Shown here piece by piece: positions 21,825-29,795 of a stretch of DNA of 64,000 nt (within the stretch, counting starts at the first letter, position 1; every line of letters begins with the position of its first letter). Source of the DNA: Meiothermus sp. (lineage in GTDB: Bacteria > Deinococcota > Deinococci > Deinococcales > Thermaceae). Made by a program: the position numbers and the translations under genes. The notes beneath the pieces are model-generated. The model was not told the origin of the DNA, made no database searches, and saw only the letters and a list, made by a program, of their open reading frames with translations. The DNA lies in NCBI GenBank assembly GCA_026004095.1, contig BPIL01000009.1, positions 1 through 64,000 on the forward strand. The letters are read 5' to 3'.

Positions 21825-22139
21825 TCACAGGTCGCTGAGGCGGTACAGCAGCAGCCCCTCCTTGATCGTGCAGCCCAGCTGCCTCGACGCGATGAACTCC
21901 CTCAGCTCTGCCTCGATGCCCTGCAAGGGCGCCACATCCTTCTTTGGATCCACCACCGACACGCTTTCGCTGCGGAAGATGACGATCTGCCCGTCACTGG
22001 CCCGGAAACTGGCCCACAGGGTGGCCTTGTCCGAGACGTTGTTGAACGGCTTTATCTGGATGCTGATGTACAGGTACGAGGGTTTGTACATTTCCAGGTG
22101 GCTTAGGAAGCTCTCTTTGCCCAACAGCAGGTAGTTCAT
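21825..22139 (-). CDS. Hypothetical protein
   Basis: 104 residues (NYLLLGKESFLSHLEMYKPS, then SFRASDGQIVIFRSESVSVV) with AAAAGGAGC before ATG 22139. A beta-rich domain similar in pattern to small ssDNA-binding or OB folds is possible, but this is weak. It overlaps the next gene (ATGA). Confidence 0.6.
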   Translation of the reverse strand: MNYLLLGKESFLSHLEMYKPSYLYISIQIKPFNNVSDKATLWASFRASDGQIVIFRSESVSVVDPKKDVAPLQGIEAELREFIASRQLGCTIKEGLLLYRLSDL

Positions 22140-22468
22140 GCTTGCTCCTTTTGGTGCAGACTGCATTCAAAGGCCGCGCGGGCGATCTCTGCACGGGCTT
22201 TGGCCAGGATCAGGGTCTCCTCCGCGTGGTTCAGCCGCTCGTACTCGGCGGCCAGGCTGGTGCGGGCCTGGGCCTCGCGCTCCTCGGCGTTGCGGCCTCC
22301 CAGCACCCCCGAGATGAGGGCGGTGGCGCGGGCCAGCTCCAGCGCCTCCTTGGCCCGGTTGCGCTCGATCTGGGCCTGGGCCAGGATTTGCAAGGCTTGG
22401 TGGAGTTGGTTCAGGGTGTCTTGGCAGTTCATGGTCGGCGTAGGGTGGGGTATCGGATGGGGGGTCAT
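22136..22468 (-). CDS. Coiled-coil hypothetical protein
   Basis: 110 residues from ATG 22468. A His/Pro-rich start (PHPIPHPTPTMNCQDTLNQL) leads to a long helix (AQIERNRAKEALELARATAL, then AEYERLNHAEETLILAKARA). It is coupled at both ends by 4-bp overlaps. No function is known. Confidence 0.6.
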   Translation of the reverse strand: MTPHPIPHPTPTMNCQDTLNQLHQALQILAQAQIERNRAKEALELARATALISGVLGGRNAEEREAQARTSLAAEYERLNHAEETLILAKARAEIARAAFECSLHQKEQA

Positions 22469-22677
22469 GGGCGTCTCCTCTCGCGGTGGGTCAGCCCCAG
22501 CTCGGGGTCGTAGTACAGGCTCCTGAGCGGCACCGGGTCGCCGTAGTAGGGGTCGTCGTACCACAGCTCGCCCTCCCGCTCCACCAGCCGGGCCCCCGTC
22601 TGGAGGGCCTCGAGCACCACCTCCAGCGCCTCCTGCGACAGGTAGGGGGCCAGTTCCTGCAATTGCGCCCGGGTCAT
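22465..22677 (-). CDS. Small hypothetical protein
   Basis: 70 residues: TRAQLQELAPYLSQEALEVV, then GELWYDDPYYGDPVPLRSLY and a basic end. A helical N-half and Tyr/Asp-rich C-half. Coupled by ATGA overlaps. Confidence 0.55.
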   Translation of the reverse strand: MTRAQLQELAPYLSQEALEVVLEALQTGARLVEREGELWYDDPYYGDPVPLRSLYYDPELGLTHRERRRP

Positions 22678-22913
22678 TGCGGCTCCTCCAGATAGGCATA
22701 CTGTACGCTGACCACGCCGCAGGTGCAGTGTTTCTGGCAGTAGAAGCAGCAGGCGCACACCGGCTCCCGCCGGCAGCCGCGGGCCTCGCATTCTTGCCAG
22801 AGCTCACCCCGAGGCTGGCCCTCCTGCCAGACCTTGCCCAGGCCGCGCACCCGGCGGCCCTCGATCAGGTCTCCCACCTTGACTGTACCGGCTTGGACTT
22901 TGATGCGGTTCAT
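22674..22913 (-). CDS. Small Cys-rich protein, probable zinc binder
   Basis: 79 residues: NRIKVQAGTVKVGDLIEGRR, then CEARGCRREPVCACCFYCQK and HCTCG. Seven cysteines and a histidine within about 25 residues suggest a zinc-ribbon-like cluster. It lies downstream of, and overlaps, the AcrVA2-like gene. Confidence 0.6.
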   Translation of the reverse strand: MNRIKVQAGTVKVGDLIEGRRVRGLGKVWQEGQPRGELWQECEARGCRREPVCACCFYCQKHCTCGVVSVQYAYLEEPQ

Positions 22914-23950
22914 TGGACCTCCTTTACCTTGCGGATGGTGGCCGGTAGCTCCCCCTCCAGGTAGTCCCGGCCCACCAGGGTGGCCGCGACCCAGCGCACC
23001 TCAGGTCGGGCCTTGCTGCGATCCTTGCGGCTGCCTTCCCCCACCCAGTACAGGTGCCAGTGGGCCCGCCGCACGTGGGGGGTGACGCTGCGCCCGCTGC
23101 CCTTGCCGGTCGGGTGGGTGCGGGCCTCCCGCGCCGCCCGGATGGCCGCTCCCCAGCGCCAGCCGGTGGCGATGAGGTGGGGTTTGTCGGGCGTCCGCAC
23201 CCGCTTGAAGCCCCGGGGGGAGAGGGGGGCTGCGGGCGGGGTGCGGGGAGCCTGGGAGAGATCCGGCTCGGCCTGGCAGAGGTACAGCGCCGCCGAGATG
23301 AGCGCCTCGTACAGCCGCACCATCGGCCCGGTGTCCAGCCGCTTCTGCTGGGCCAGGGGGTCGCCCGGCAGGCTGGGGGAGCGCTCGAGGGTCTTCTTCA
23401 GGCAGTCCTCCAGATCCTCCCCGTCCAGGTCGAGGATCAGGTTGATGGGCTGGTGCCCGCCCTCAAAGCGGTTCCAGCACAGGAAGCGCAGCTCCAGGTG
23501 GGCGGGGGGCCGGGGGTCGTAGTCGAAGTAGACGTGGGCGGCGTCTATCTGGAAGGCGTCCACCACCAGCGGCTCGGGGAAGAGCAGCAGGGGGGCCTGC
23601 TCCGGCAGGCGCTCTAAAAGCGCGGTGGGGAGCTTGTGTACGGGGGTGTCCCTGAGCTCCTCCCAGACCAACGGGTCGAAGAGGTAGGCCCCCTTGGTGA
23701 GCCGCCAGGCGGTGTAGACCGCCAGCATGGAGGCCATCAGGCTGTGGGCGACCGGGCCCAGCCGGTAGCCGTGCTGGGTCAGCAAGTCCTGGGCTATGCC
23801 AATGGGGATGCCCACCGGGGCGGGCCAGCCGTCCCAGCCCTGGCGGTAGTAGGCTTGCAGGGCCGCTTCCACCAGGGGGGCGTCCTTTTCCAGGGCGCGA
23901 AGGCCCTCGAGCACGCTGGGGAGGGCGGGGTGGGGAACGGAGGGGTTCAT
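22910..23950 (-). CDS. AcrVA2-family protein (anti-CRISPR homologue)
   Basis: 346 residues from ATG 23950. The C-terminal signature TPHVRRAHWHLYWVGEG, then PEVRWVAATLVG corresponds to RPHIRRGHWHGYWQGTG and KVRWQPAVFVN of AcrVA2. LYLCQAEPDLSQAP corresponds to LCVAEPDI. AcrVA2 (about 322 residues) blocks Cas12a biogenesis by acting on the nascent N-terminus and its mRNA. Homologues are spread on mobile elements of hosts without Cas12a, so the ancestral role may be broader. The gene is coupled to a small upstream gene by ATGA. Confidence 0.82.
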   Translation of the reverse strand: MNPSVPHPALPSVLEGLRALEKDAPLVEAALQAYYRQGWDGWPAPVGIPIGIAQDLLTQHGYRLGPVAHSLMASMLAVYTAWRLTKGAYLFDPLVWEELRDTPVHKLPTALLERLPEQAPLLLFPEPLVVDAFQIDAAHVYFDYDPRPPAHLELRFLCWNRFEGGHQPINLILDLDGEDLEDCLKKTLERSPSLPGDPLAQQKRLDTGPMVRLYEALISAALYLCQAEPDLSQAPRTPPAAPLSPRGFKRVRTPDKPHLIATGWRWGAAIRAAREARTHPTGKGSGRSVTPHVRRAHWHLYWVGEGSRKDRSKARPEVRWVAATLVGRDYLEGELPATIRKVKEVQ

Positions 23951-24219
23951 CAGCCCCATCTCCTTTCTCGGGCTTCGGCCATGTTGCGACGCATCTCCCT
24001 CTGCCAGTCCATCTCGTCCTTGAGGGTCCAGATGGCCCGGTTTTCGTTGAGGGTTCTGGCGGCCCGCTCGAAGTCCTGCCCGGCCATGCACACCAAAGCC
24101 AGGCCCCAGATGCCCGGGGCGGTCTCCCCTCGGGCCCTGGTCTCGAGCTGCTCGAGTTCGGTATGATCCCCAGCCTTGGCCTTTTTCCAGATGGCTTGCA
24201 GGGTGCTTGCTTTGTACAT
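23950..24219 (-). CDS. Small helical hypothetical protein
   Basis: 89 residues: YKASTLQAIWKKAKAGDHTE, then GIWGLALVCMAGQDFERAAR, a likely helical-repeat-like fold. GGAGGCAAG precedes ATG 24219. It is coupled to the AcrVA2-like gene, so it might be a partner or regulator. Confidence 0.6.
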   Translation of the reverse strand: MYKASTLQAIWKKAKAGDHTELEQLETRARGETAPGIWGLALVCMAGQDFERAARTLNENRAIWTLKDEMDWQREMRRNMAEARERRWG

Positions 24220-24285
24220 CTTGCCTCCTGTGCTTCCCTTATTTTGACGCACGCCTGTCGCAGCATTGGGCGAGAGCCGAGGCGG

Positions 24286-24780
24286 CTATATGGCGCTTGG
24301 GCCGTTCAGCCTTGCTTCTACTGCCTTCCATAGTGCGAGGCGGGCCCGGAGGAGCTGGTAGTAGTGTGCCAACTGGTAGTGCACCTGGTGCAAGGGGGTT
24401 TGCTCAGGGTCGGTGAGTCCCAGGGAGCGGGTCAGCGCGCTGAGCACCTGCCTGGAATGAATGCGACTATCCGCCTCGTCGGCCAGGTGGCGCTCAAAGG
24501 CCTCGGGCGAGGCCAGGGTGTACGGGGCAGGGCGGGGGATGGTGGGCATCCCCAGGTGCACCGCGTAGGCGTTGTCCAGCGCTGTGGCCACCGCCTCGTA
24601 TGGAACACCGGCTTCCCGGCGCACCAGCGCCAGCCGCTCGCGGGCGTACTCGGGCGAAGGCAGGATGCAGCGCTCGAGTACCTCCCCCAGGTGGTGGGGG
24701 AAGTGGAAATGCTGGGTGGCTCCCAGGATGGCTTGTGCGGCGGCGTACTCATCTGGTAGGTGGCGCAGGTTGTAACGCAT
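24286..24780 (-). CDS. Hypothetical helical protein
   Basis: 164 residues, almost all helical (RYNLRHLPDEYAAAQAILGA, then QVLSALTRSLGLTDPEQTPL and YQLLRARLALWKAVEARLNG). An AGGAGC-type Shine-Dalgarno precedes ATG 24780. No family is recognised. Confidence 0.6.
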   Translation of the reverse strand: MRYNLRHLPDEYAAAQAILGATQHFHFPHHLGEVLERCILPSPEYARERLALVRREAGVPYEAVATALDNAYAVHLGMPTIPRPAPYTLASPEAFERHLADEADSRIHSRQVLSALTRSLGLTDPEQTPLHQVHYQLAHYYQLLRARLALWKAVEARLNGPSAI

Positions 24781-24853
24781 TTAGAGCTCCTTTTGAAGCA
24801 TCAACAAAAAGTGCGCCGGGTGTGGGCGCACTGTGGTCTGCTTGTGGTTATTG

Positions 24854-24868
24854 CCCCCACTGTGGGGG
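24854..24868 (-). terminator. Terminator-like hairpin below the 24908 gene
   Basis: CCCCCAC (24854-24860) and GTGGGGG (24862-24868) form a 7-bp stem between two minus-strand genes. There is no clear T-run. Confidence 0.35.
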
Positions 24869-24907
24869 GCTCATGGGCGATCCGGCCCAAACCCGTATCC
24901 GGGCCTT

Positions 24908-25165
24908 TCAGCGTCCACCGGCAGGGCTGAACCAGATGGCCACTTGCGCAAGCCCGGGTGCGGTCTCGCTGGAGACCAGGTACACCCGGGAGGAAGGGTT
25001 TAGCGTGTCCGCAAAGTAGGCTATGAAGAGCCCTTCTTGCTCCGCCACTGAAACCAGGCGCAGGGGTGTTGCGGCCAGGGTTATTCCCCACTGGGCGGCG
25101 AGCTGGCTGACGAGGCTTTCGCTCCATGGTCTAGGATACCGGGTCTTGACCGTGGGCGCGGTCAG
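24908..25165 (-). CDS. Hypothetical protein with probable CTG start
   Basis: 85 residues: PRPWSESLVSQLAAQWGITL, then EQEGLFIAYFADTLNPSSRV and QVAIWFSPAGGR. The pattern is protein-like, unlike the other frames here. No ATG, GTG or TTG exists in frame. The best candidate is CTG 25165, which overlaps the upstream TGA as CTGA, mirroring the ATGA overlaps common in this operon. Confidence 0.5.
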   Translation of the reverse strand: MTAPTVKTRYPRPWSESLVSQLAAQWGITLAATPLRLVSVAEQEGLFIAYFADTLNPSSRVYLVSSETAPGLAQVAIWFSPAGGR

Positions 25166-25857
25166 CTTTCGTTGTGGTAGCGGGCCAGCAGGCTCAGGAA
25201 CGCGGCGTCAAGGGCCTTTCCAAGCGGCCCTTCGCTGGCGCGACAGACCGCCTCATAGGCGTTGTCCAGCGCTTCCTGGGCGGCCACGGCGGCGGTCTGG
25301 CACAGGGTTTCGCAGGCGGCTATGGCCGCTTTCTCGGCGGCCTTCGAGGAGGTAAACCAGCTGGCCTGGTAAGCCGCCTTGCAGACCGCATCCCATTGGT
25401 CGGACGGGATGGGGGCGACAGCCATCCGCCGGGCGGTTTGGATGGCCTTGGCCACCGCCTTGTCGTGGGGGCATTCTTCCTGGAACAGCGGCAGCACGCA
25501 CTCGGCCACATCCGCTGCGAACAGGCGCAGGGCCGCGTCTGCCCCGTCAATAGTTTGCAGCGCCCACACCGCGTCGCCAAACCCGTTGGTTTGGGCGATT
25601 GTGAAAATGGAGATGGGCTTGTTGGGGTCAAAATCAACCCCCAGCACCTTGTTCAGCCGGGCCCACAGCCTGGGGTGGGGCTGGTGGGATTGGATTTTGT
25701 TGAGCGTGGTTTCCAGCGGGGCCCGGGTCTTGACCGGCTGTCGGTAGACCTCCAGGTACTTGTCCTTGAACAGGGCAGGCAGTGCTTTGAGCTGTCTGCG
25801 GCTGAGCGGGGGATGCGGCGTTATGTGCAGGGATCTTGCCTTGGCATTGGTTTTCAT
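25162..25857 (-). CDS. Ala-rich hypothetical protein
   Basis: 231 residues: SLHITPHPPLSRRQLKALPA, then VDFDPNKPISIFTIAQTNGF and a C-terminal Ala/Cys-rich helical region (SKAAEKAAIAACETLCQTAA). The C-half resembles immunity-type or scaffold helical proteins in composition only. No function is assigned. Confidence 0.6.
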   Translation of the reverse strand: MKTNAKARSLHITPHPPLSRRQLKALPALFKDKYLEVYRQPVKTRAPLETTLNKIQSHQPHPRLWARLNKVLGVDFDPNKPISIFTIAQTNGFGDAVWALQTIDGADAALRLFAADVAECVLPLFQEECPHDKAVAKAIQTARRMAVAPIPSDQWDAVCKAAYQASWFTSSKAAEKAAIAACETLCQTAAVAAQEALDNAYEAVCRASEGPLGKALDAAFLSLLARYHNES

Positions 25858-25900
25858 GGCTAATCCTTACTGGGTTTCTTCCTGGACAGAACCTGCGCGG

Positions 25901-26326
25901 TCAGGAGGGGTGGAGCAGCGCCTTGAGTGCGCTGGTGACCGCTTCTTCCTGATCCGGCGACCACCAGCGCTTGGAGCGCCCCAGCTCGAGCAGGGCTTCC
26001 AGGGTGGCCTCCGGGGCGAAGCGGGCCCGGAAGGCTGGGGGGGCCTCGCAGCGGTAGAAGGTGGGGTAGCGGTAAAGGGCGTACTCGGCCAGATCCTGCG
26101 GGGAGCGGGGGCTGTTCAGCTCGCTCAAGGGCGCGGTCTGGAGGTAGTGCAGCTCCTCGGCCAGGCCCGGATAAGGCTCCACCTGCTGCTGCAAACGGCC
26201 GATGGCGATCTCGAGCCGTTCCTCGGATAGCTCAAAGGCCCGGCGGACGAGGCTCCACCCCTTGTTGGGGGAGGCTCCGTGCGCCATGGCCCACAGGGCG
26301 ATGTGCTGGGCTCGTTCCGGTTCCAC
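25901..26326 (-). CDS. Hypothetical protein next to PRTRC genes
   Basis: 141 residues from GTG 26326 with AAAGGAG upstream: EPERAQHIALWAMAHGASPN, then WSLVRRAFELSEERLEIAIG and FRARFAPEATLEALLELGRS. It immediately follows the PRTRC protein B gene and may belong to the cassette. I cannot match it to PRTRC A, D or E. Confidence 0.55.
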   Translation of the reverse strand: MEPERAQHIALWAMAHGASPNKGWSLVRRAFELSEERLEIAIGRLQQQVEPYPGLAEELHYLQTAPLSELNSPRSPQDLAEYALYRYPTFYRCEAPPAFRARFAPEATLEALLELGRSKRWWSPDQEEAVTSALKALLHPS

Positions 26327-26336
26327 TGGATCTCCT

Positions 26337-27008
26337 TTATGCGTGGCGTATGACCTGGGCAACGGCCTGCTGTACGGTCTTGCCCGCCTTTTTCAGGCGG
26401 GTGAGGGGAAAGCGTGGCTTGTTGGCCAGCCCCTGCCACAAGTCCACCAGATTGCCCCGCTTGAGCGGCATGGCGCCCAGGGTATGGCTGAAGGCGCTCT
26501 GAAAGAAGGCCTGCTCCCAGGCCTCGGGGGTGGCCTCCGGGGGAACCGCCCCGCTGCCCCAGCAGACCCAGCCGTTTTGCGGGTTGTAGTTGGGGTAGGG
26601 CGCATAGAGCAGGGGGGTGTGCGGGGTGGGGCGCTCATCGGCGGGCAGGGCGTAGAGGTGGATGGTTTGTTCCTTCTGGATGAAGAGCAGGGGCGGCTGG
26701 GGGAAGGTCTGGCCGGAAAGGGGGGCCAGCGCGGCCATGGTGAAGAACATGGCGGCGGGCTGGGCGGGGCGCCACCAGACCTGGAGGCCGGGGCCCTGGG
26801 CGATCAGCCGGGGGTGGAGGTAGGTCACCGCCGCCTGGTTGAGCAGCCGGGCCAGGAACCGCTCCAGCCAGGCCGGGGTGGGGATGTGCATGGAGACGGG
26901 CTGGCCATCCTGAAACTTCCAGTAGACCAGGAGGTGTTCCGGGCCGCTTTTGTACAGGGTCAGGGCGGTGTGGGGCTCGAGGTGTTGGTAGGGGGGCTGT
27001 ATTTCCAT
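26337..27008 (-). CDS. PRTRC system protein B
   Basis: 223 residues. The family pattern is clear: LYALPADERPTPHTPLLYAP, then NGWVCWGSGAVPPEATPEAW and EQAFFQSAFSHTLGAMPLKR, with LVDLWQGLANKPRFPLTRL at the end. PRTRC (ParB-related, ThiF-related cassette) loci are found on plasmids and ICEs. Their function is unknown but linked to replicon maintenance. It lies 7 bp after the F-like gene. Confidence 0.82.
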   Translation of the reverse strand: MEIQPPYQHLEPHTALTLYKSGPEHLLVYWKFQDGQPVSMHIPTPAWLERFLARLLNQAAVTYLHPRLIAQGPGLQVWWRPAQPAAMFFTMAALAPLSGQTFPQPPLLFIQKEQTIHLYALPADERPTPHTPLLYAPYPNYNPQNGWVCWGSGAVPPEATPEAWEQAFFQSAFSHTLGAMPLKRGNLVDLWQGLANKPRFPLTRLKKAGKTVQQAVAQVIRHA

Positions 27009-27015
27009 GGCTACC

Positions 27016-27999
27016 TCAGTCAAAGCAGATCTCCAGCGGCACCGTGGCCATCTGGAGGGGGGGCGGCTGCCAGAAGGAGGCGGCCTGCTGGGCCTGGTCG
27101 TAGCGGTGGTCGGACAGCCGACGGGCCGCGGCGGGGGGCGGGGGCAGGGCATCCGCCTGGGTGAGCAAGCGGTGGTTGTGGGCATCGTCCGGGGCGCCCC
27201 AGGTCTCGATCAGCTCCCGCACCAGGTGCCAGGCCGTGGCCAGGGCCTGGCCGATCAGGCGGGCCTGTTCGGCGCTGTCGGCCCACCACAGGCCGCTGTG
27301 AACCATTTCCGCCCACTGGTAGGTGTTGTGGATCTCCTCCTCCAAGGTTAGCTGCCAGAAGTCGCTGCCGGCCCAGCCCTCCTCGTCGAAGACCAGCCGG
27401 GGCACGTAGCCGACCCCTGAGTCATCCCAGGAGGTTATGGTTTCAAGCTGGTTGTTGAAGGCTTGTAGCTGGGCCAGCCGCTTTTGCAGGGCAGGGGAGG
27501 GCTGGGCTATGGCCTGGAGGGGGGCCTGGTGGTAGGCGGCGTAGAGGTACTCGGCCATGCCCCGGTGGTAGCCTTCGGCCACCAGCTTCTCCTCCAGGGC
27601 TGCCTTGTGGGCCGGGGAAGGGGTGTGGCGCAGGCGCTCCAGGGCTTCTTGCAGCGCCTCGCTGCCGTCGGTCAGGAGCAGATCCTGGAGGTGATCCAGC
27701 ATGAAGCCGGTGGTTCGGGGGGTGGGCTTCTGCTCGATGGGCAGCAGTCGGTTCAGCTCGAGGAGCACCGCCTGGACGGTGGGATCCTCGAAGCTGCCGG
27801 GCCGCAGGGTGATCAGGTCGGTCTCCGGCTGGAAGTAGTACACGTCCCAATGCCCGTCCACGAAGTAATCCAGCAGGCAGCCAGGCCAGAGGGCCTCCGG
27901 CTGTTGCAGCCCCGCTTGCAGCGACCTGAGCCAGCGTGCCCGCTCCTGGTTCCGGGCGCGAAGGGCGGGCAGCCGGGGCGGGTTGGGCAGGGGCCGCAC
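27016..27999 (-). CDS. PRTRC system protein F-like
   Basis: 327 residues from GTG 27999 behind AAGGGG. It includes LDYFVDGHWDVYYFQPETDL, YVPRLVFDEEGWAGSDFWQL and QWAEMVHSGLWWADSAEQAR, then a Pro-rich linker. Size and location between proteins C and B match PRTRC protein F, but sequence recognition is weaker than for B and C. Confidence 0.6.
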   Translation of the reverse strand: MRPLPNPPRLPALRARNQERARWLRSLQAGLQQPEALWPGCLLDYFVDGHWDVYYFQPETDLITLRPGSFEDPTVQAVLLELNRLLPIEQKPTPRTTGFMLDHLQDLLLTDGSEALQEALERLRHTPSPAHKAALEEKLVAEGYHRGMAEYLYAAYHQAPLQAIAQPSPALQKRLAQLQAFNNQLETITSWDDSGVGYVPRLVFDEEGWAGSDFWQLTLEEEIHNTYQWAEMVHSGLWWADSAEQARLIGQALATAWHLVRELIETWGAPDDAHNHRLLTQADALPPPPAAARRLSDHRYDQAQQAASFWQPPPLQMATVPLEICFD

Positions 28000-28003
28000 C
28001 GGG

Positions 28004-28189
28004 CTACCCCTTGGTGCCGACCTGCACCATGAACTCGATGGTCTTCCGACCGTCCTGCTCGCGCTCCTGGATGCTGGCGTTGTTCAGCTCGGGGAACTGA
28101 CCGGCGTAGAGCTCCCGCACCTGTTCGGGGCTGAACTCGGGGCCGGGGTCGGGAAGGGTGTTGCCTTTGAAGAGAAAGGTGCGTTCCAT
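28004..28189 (-). CDS. PRTRC system protein C
   Basis: 61 residues: RTFLFKGNTLPDPGPEFSPE, then VRELYAGQFPELNNASIQ and the end FMVQVGTKG. This matches the small PRTRC protein C (LPDPxPxxSPxxVRxxYAxxYPEL, ending GTKG). A Shine-Dalgarno precedes ATG 28189. It lies 9 bp after the PRTRC ParB gene. Confidence 0.88.
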   Translation of the reverse strand: MERTFLFKGNTLPDPGPEFSPEQVRELYAGQFPELNNASIQEREQDGRKTIEFMVQVGTKG

Positions 28190-28198
28190 CTTGCCTCC

Positions 28199-29788
28199 TT
28201 ATTTGTGCTGCTGTAGCAGGGCCTGGGGAAAGACCGCCTGGGGCTTTTCCAGCAGCCGCTTGATGTTGTCGCTCTTGGTCTTGGCGGCAGCCAGCTTCAG
28301 CTCCTCCAGGGCCGCCTCGATGTCCTCGCTGGGGTAGGCCTTGAGGTGTTCCAGATCGGCCATGCCCAGAGTGGGCCGGACGGGGGTGCGGCTGTGCGGG
28401 ATGCCGATGAGCAGGGTCACCGCCAGGGTGAAGGCGCGATCCAGGGTCTCCGGGGGCAGCGCCAGGAAGTTTTCGATGGGCTGCTTGCTGGCGGCCTGCA
28501 ACCCGGCCTGCTCCAGCAGGGCCTTGAGCTCCTGGGTGAGGTGCTTCTCGAAGCTGAGATCGGTGAAGCGCTGGCCCAGCATGGGGCTTTGCGGCGGGGT
28601 GAAGGCGCTCTCCTGCATCCGGGAAAAGACCCCTGCCTGGGGCTGGTAGCCCACGTTGAAGGCGTTCACCACCGCCATCAGCAGCGCGGCCTTGCGCAAG
28701 GGCTCGTCGGCCAGCGCCCGCTCCCGCCAGGCCCGCATCTGGAGGGCGCGATACTCGGCCCTGCCCTTGGCGGATATGGTTCTGGGGGCTTTGGTGGATG
28801 CGGTTGCGGTGGGCGAGGGGGTAGCGGGGGTGGGGGCAGGGGAAACCGGGGCTGCCGGTGGGGTGGGGTGGGGCGCCGCCGGGGGCGCGGCGGGGCTCTT
28901 GGCCTCCCGCTTGACCACCCCGAAGAACAGGCGCACCTCCAGGGTGGCGCTGTTGAGGTGGACGTAGTTCTGGCCTCCGCTGGTGACGGTGGTGAGCTGG
29001 TGGATGGGGTAGTCGAGCAGGAACTCGGCCTGCATCCGGGCGGCCTGGGCCCGGGCGGCCTCCTCCTGCACCCGCTGGGCCAGGGCCCGATCCTGGAGGT
29101 ACTCGGCTCCCTCGAGGTCGCTTTCCGTGGCTCCGCCCCGTTCCCGGTAGGCCTGGAGGGCGGCGGGCAGCAGCCGCTTGGCCGGGAGGGCGTCCTTGAG
29201 CTTGAGTGCCCGCACGGTCTCCAGGCGCAAAGTCACGCCGTAGCGCCGGTGCAGGTCGGCCTGGGCATCGGGGGCCAGTTCGGCCAGGGCTAGGGCCAGG
29301 GCCACCGAGATGGCGCGTTCCTCCAGGGCCTTGCGCCACTCGGGGATTAGCTCGCGGGCCAGGCGCAGGCGACCCTGCACATAGGCCGGGCTGCGGCCCA
29401 GCTCCTTGGCGATGGCCTCCACCTCCAGCCCATTGTGGGCCAGCGAGGTGATGGCCTCGGCCTCTTCCAGCGGGGTCAGGTCTTTGCGGGCCAGGTTCTC
29501 GCTGACCGAGAGGATCAGGGCCCGGGTTTTGTCCACGATGGCCACCGGCACCTGGGCCGGACCCTGGCCTTCCTGGTGGAGCGCTTGCAGGGCGCGCAGG
29601 CGGTGGCCGCCGGCCACGATCTGTACGGTGGAGCCTTCCTGGTAGCCGATCAGGTTTTGCAGCAGGCCCTGCTCACGGATGCTGGCCTTGAGGGCTTCCA
29701 GGGCTTCGGGGTCGGCCTCCTGGCGGGTGTTTTCTGGGGCCAGGCTGAGGTGCGGGATGGGTACGAGTTGTAGGGTGTGTGCGGTCAT
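28199..29788 (-). CDS. PRTRC-type ParB protein
   Basis: 529 residues with AGGAGGACT before ATG 29788. The ParB nuclease-like domain includes LEALKASIREQGLLQNLIGY, VQIVAGGHRLRALQAL and ALILSVSENLARKDLTPLEE. An HTH follows (VEAIAKELGRSPAYVQGRLR). GGHR replaces the GERR box, as in PRTRC ParB proteins. The long C-terminal half (Pro/Ala linker, then YRALQMRAWRERALADEPLR) is PRTRC-specific. It probably binds DNA as part of the cassette. Confidence 0.85.
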   Translation of the reverse strand: MTAHTLQLVPIPHLSLAPENTRQEADPEALEALKASIREQGLLQNLIGYQEGSTVQIVAGGHRLRALQALHQEGQGPAQVPVAIVDKTRALILSVSENLARKDLTPLEEAEAITSLAHNGLEVEAIAKELGRSPAYVQGRLRLARELIPEWRKALEERAISVALALALAELAPDAQADLHRRYGVTLRLETVRALKLKDALPAKRLLPAALQAYRERGGATESDLEGAEYLQDRALAQRVQEEAARAQAARMQAEFLLDYPIHQLTTVTSGGQNYVHLNSATLEVRLFFGVVKREAKSPAAPPAAPHPTPPAAPVSPAPTPATPSPTATASTKAPRTISAKGRAEYRALQMRAWRERALADEPLRKAALLMAVVNAFNVGYQPQAGVFSRMQESAFTPPQSPMLGQRFTDLSFEKHLTQELKALLEQAGLQAASKQPIENFLALPPETLDRAFTLAVTLLIGIPHSRTPVRPTLGMADLEHLKAYPSEDIEAALEELKLAAAKTKSDNIKRLLEKPQAVFPQALLQQHK

Positions 29789-29795
29789 AGTCCTC

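Noticed and set aside
24801-25127. 108-residue ORF starting MERKPRQPARRP
   Set aside because: Composition is that of an out-of-frame reading; the frame ending at 24908 is more protein-like.
28656-29293. Gly-rich plus-strand ORFs opposite PRTRC ParB
   Set aside because: Antisense shadow of the Ala/Pro linker of ParB; no start signals.
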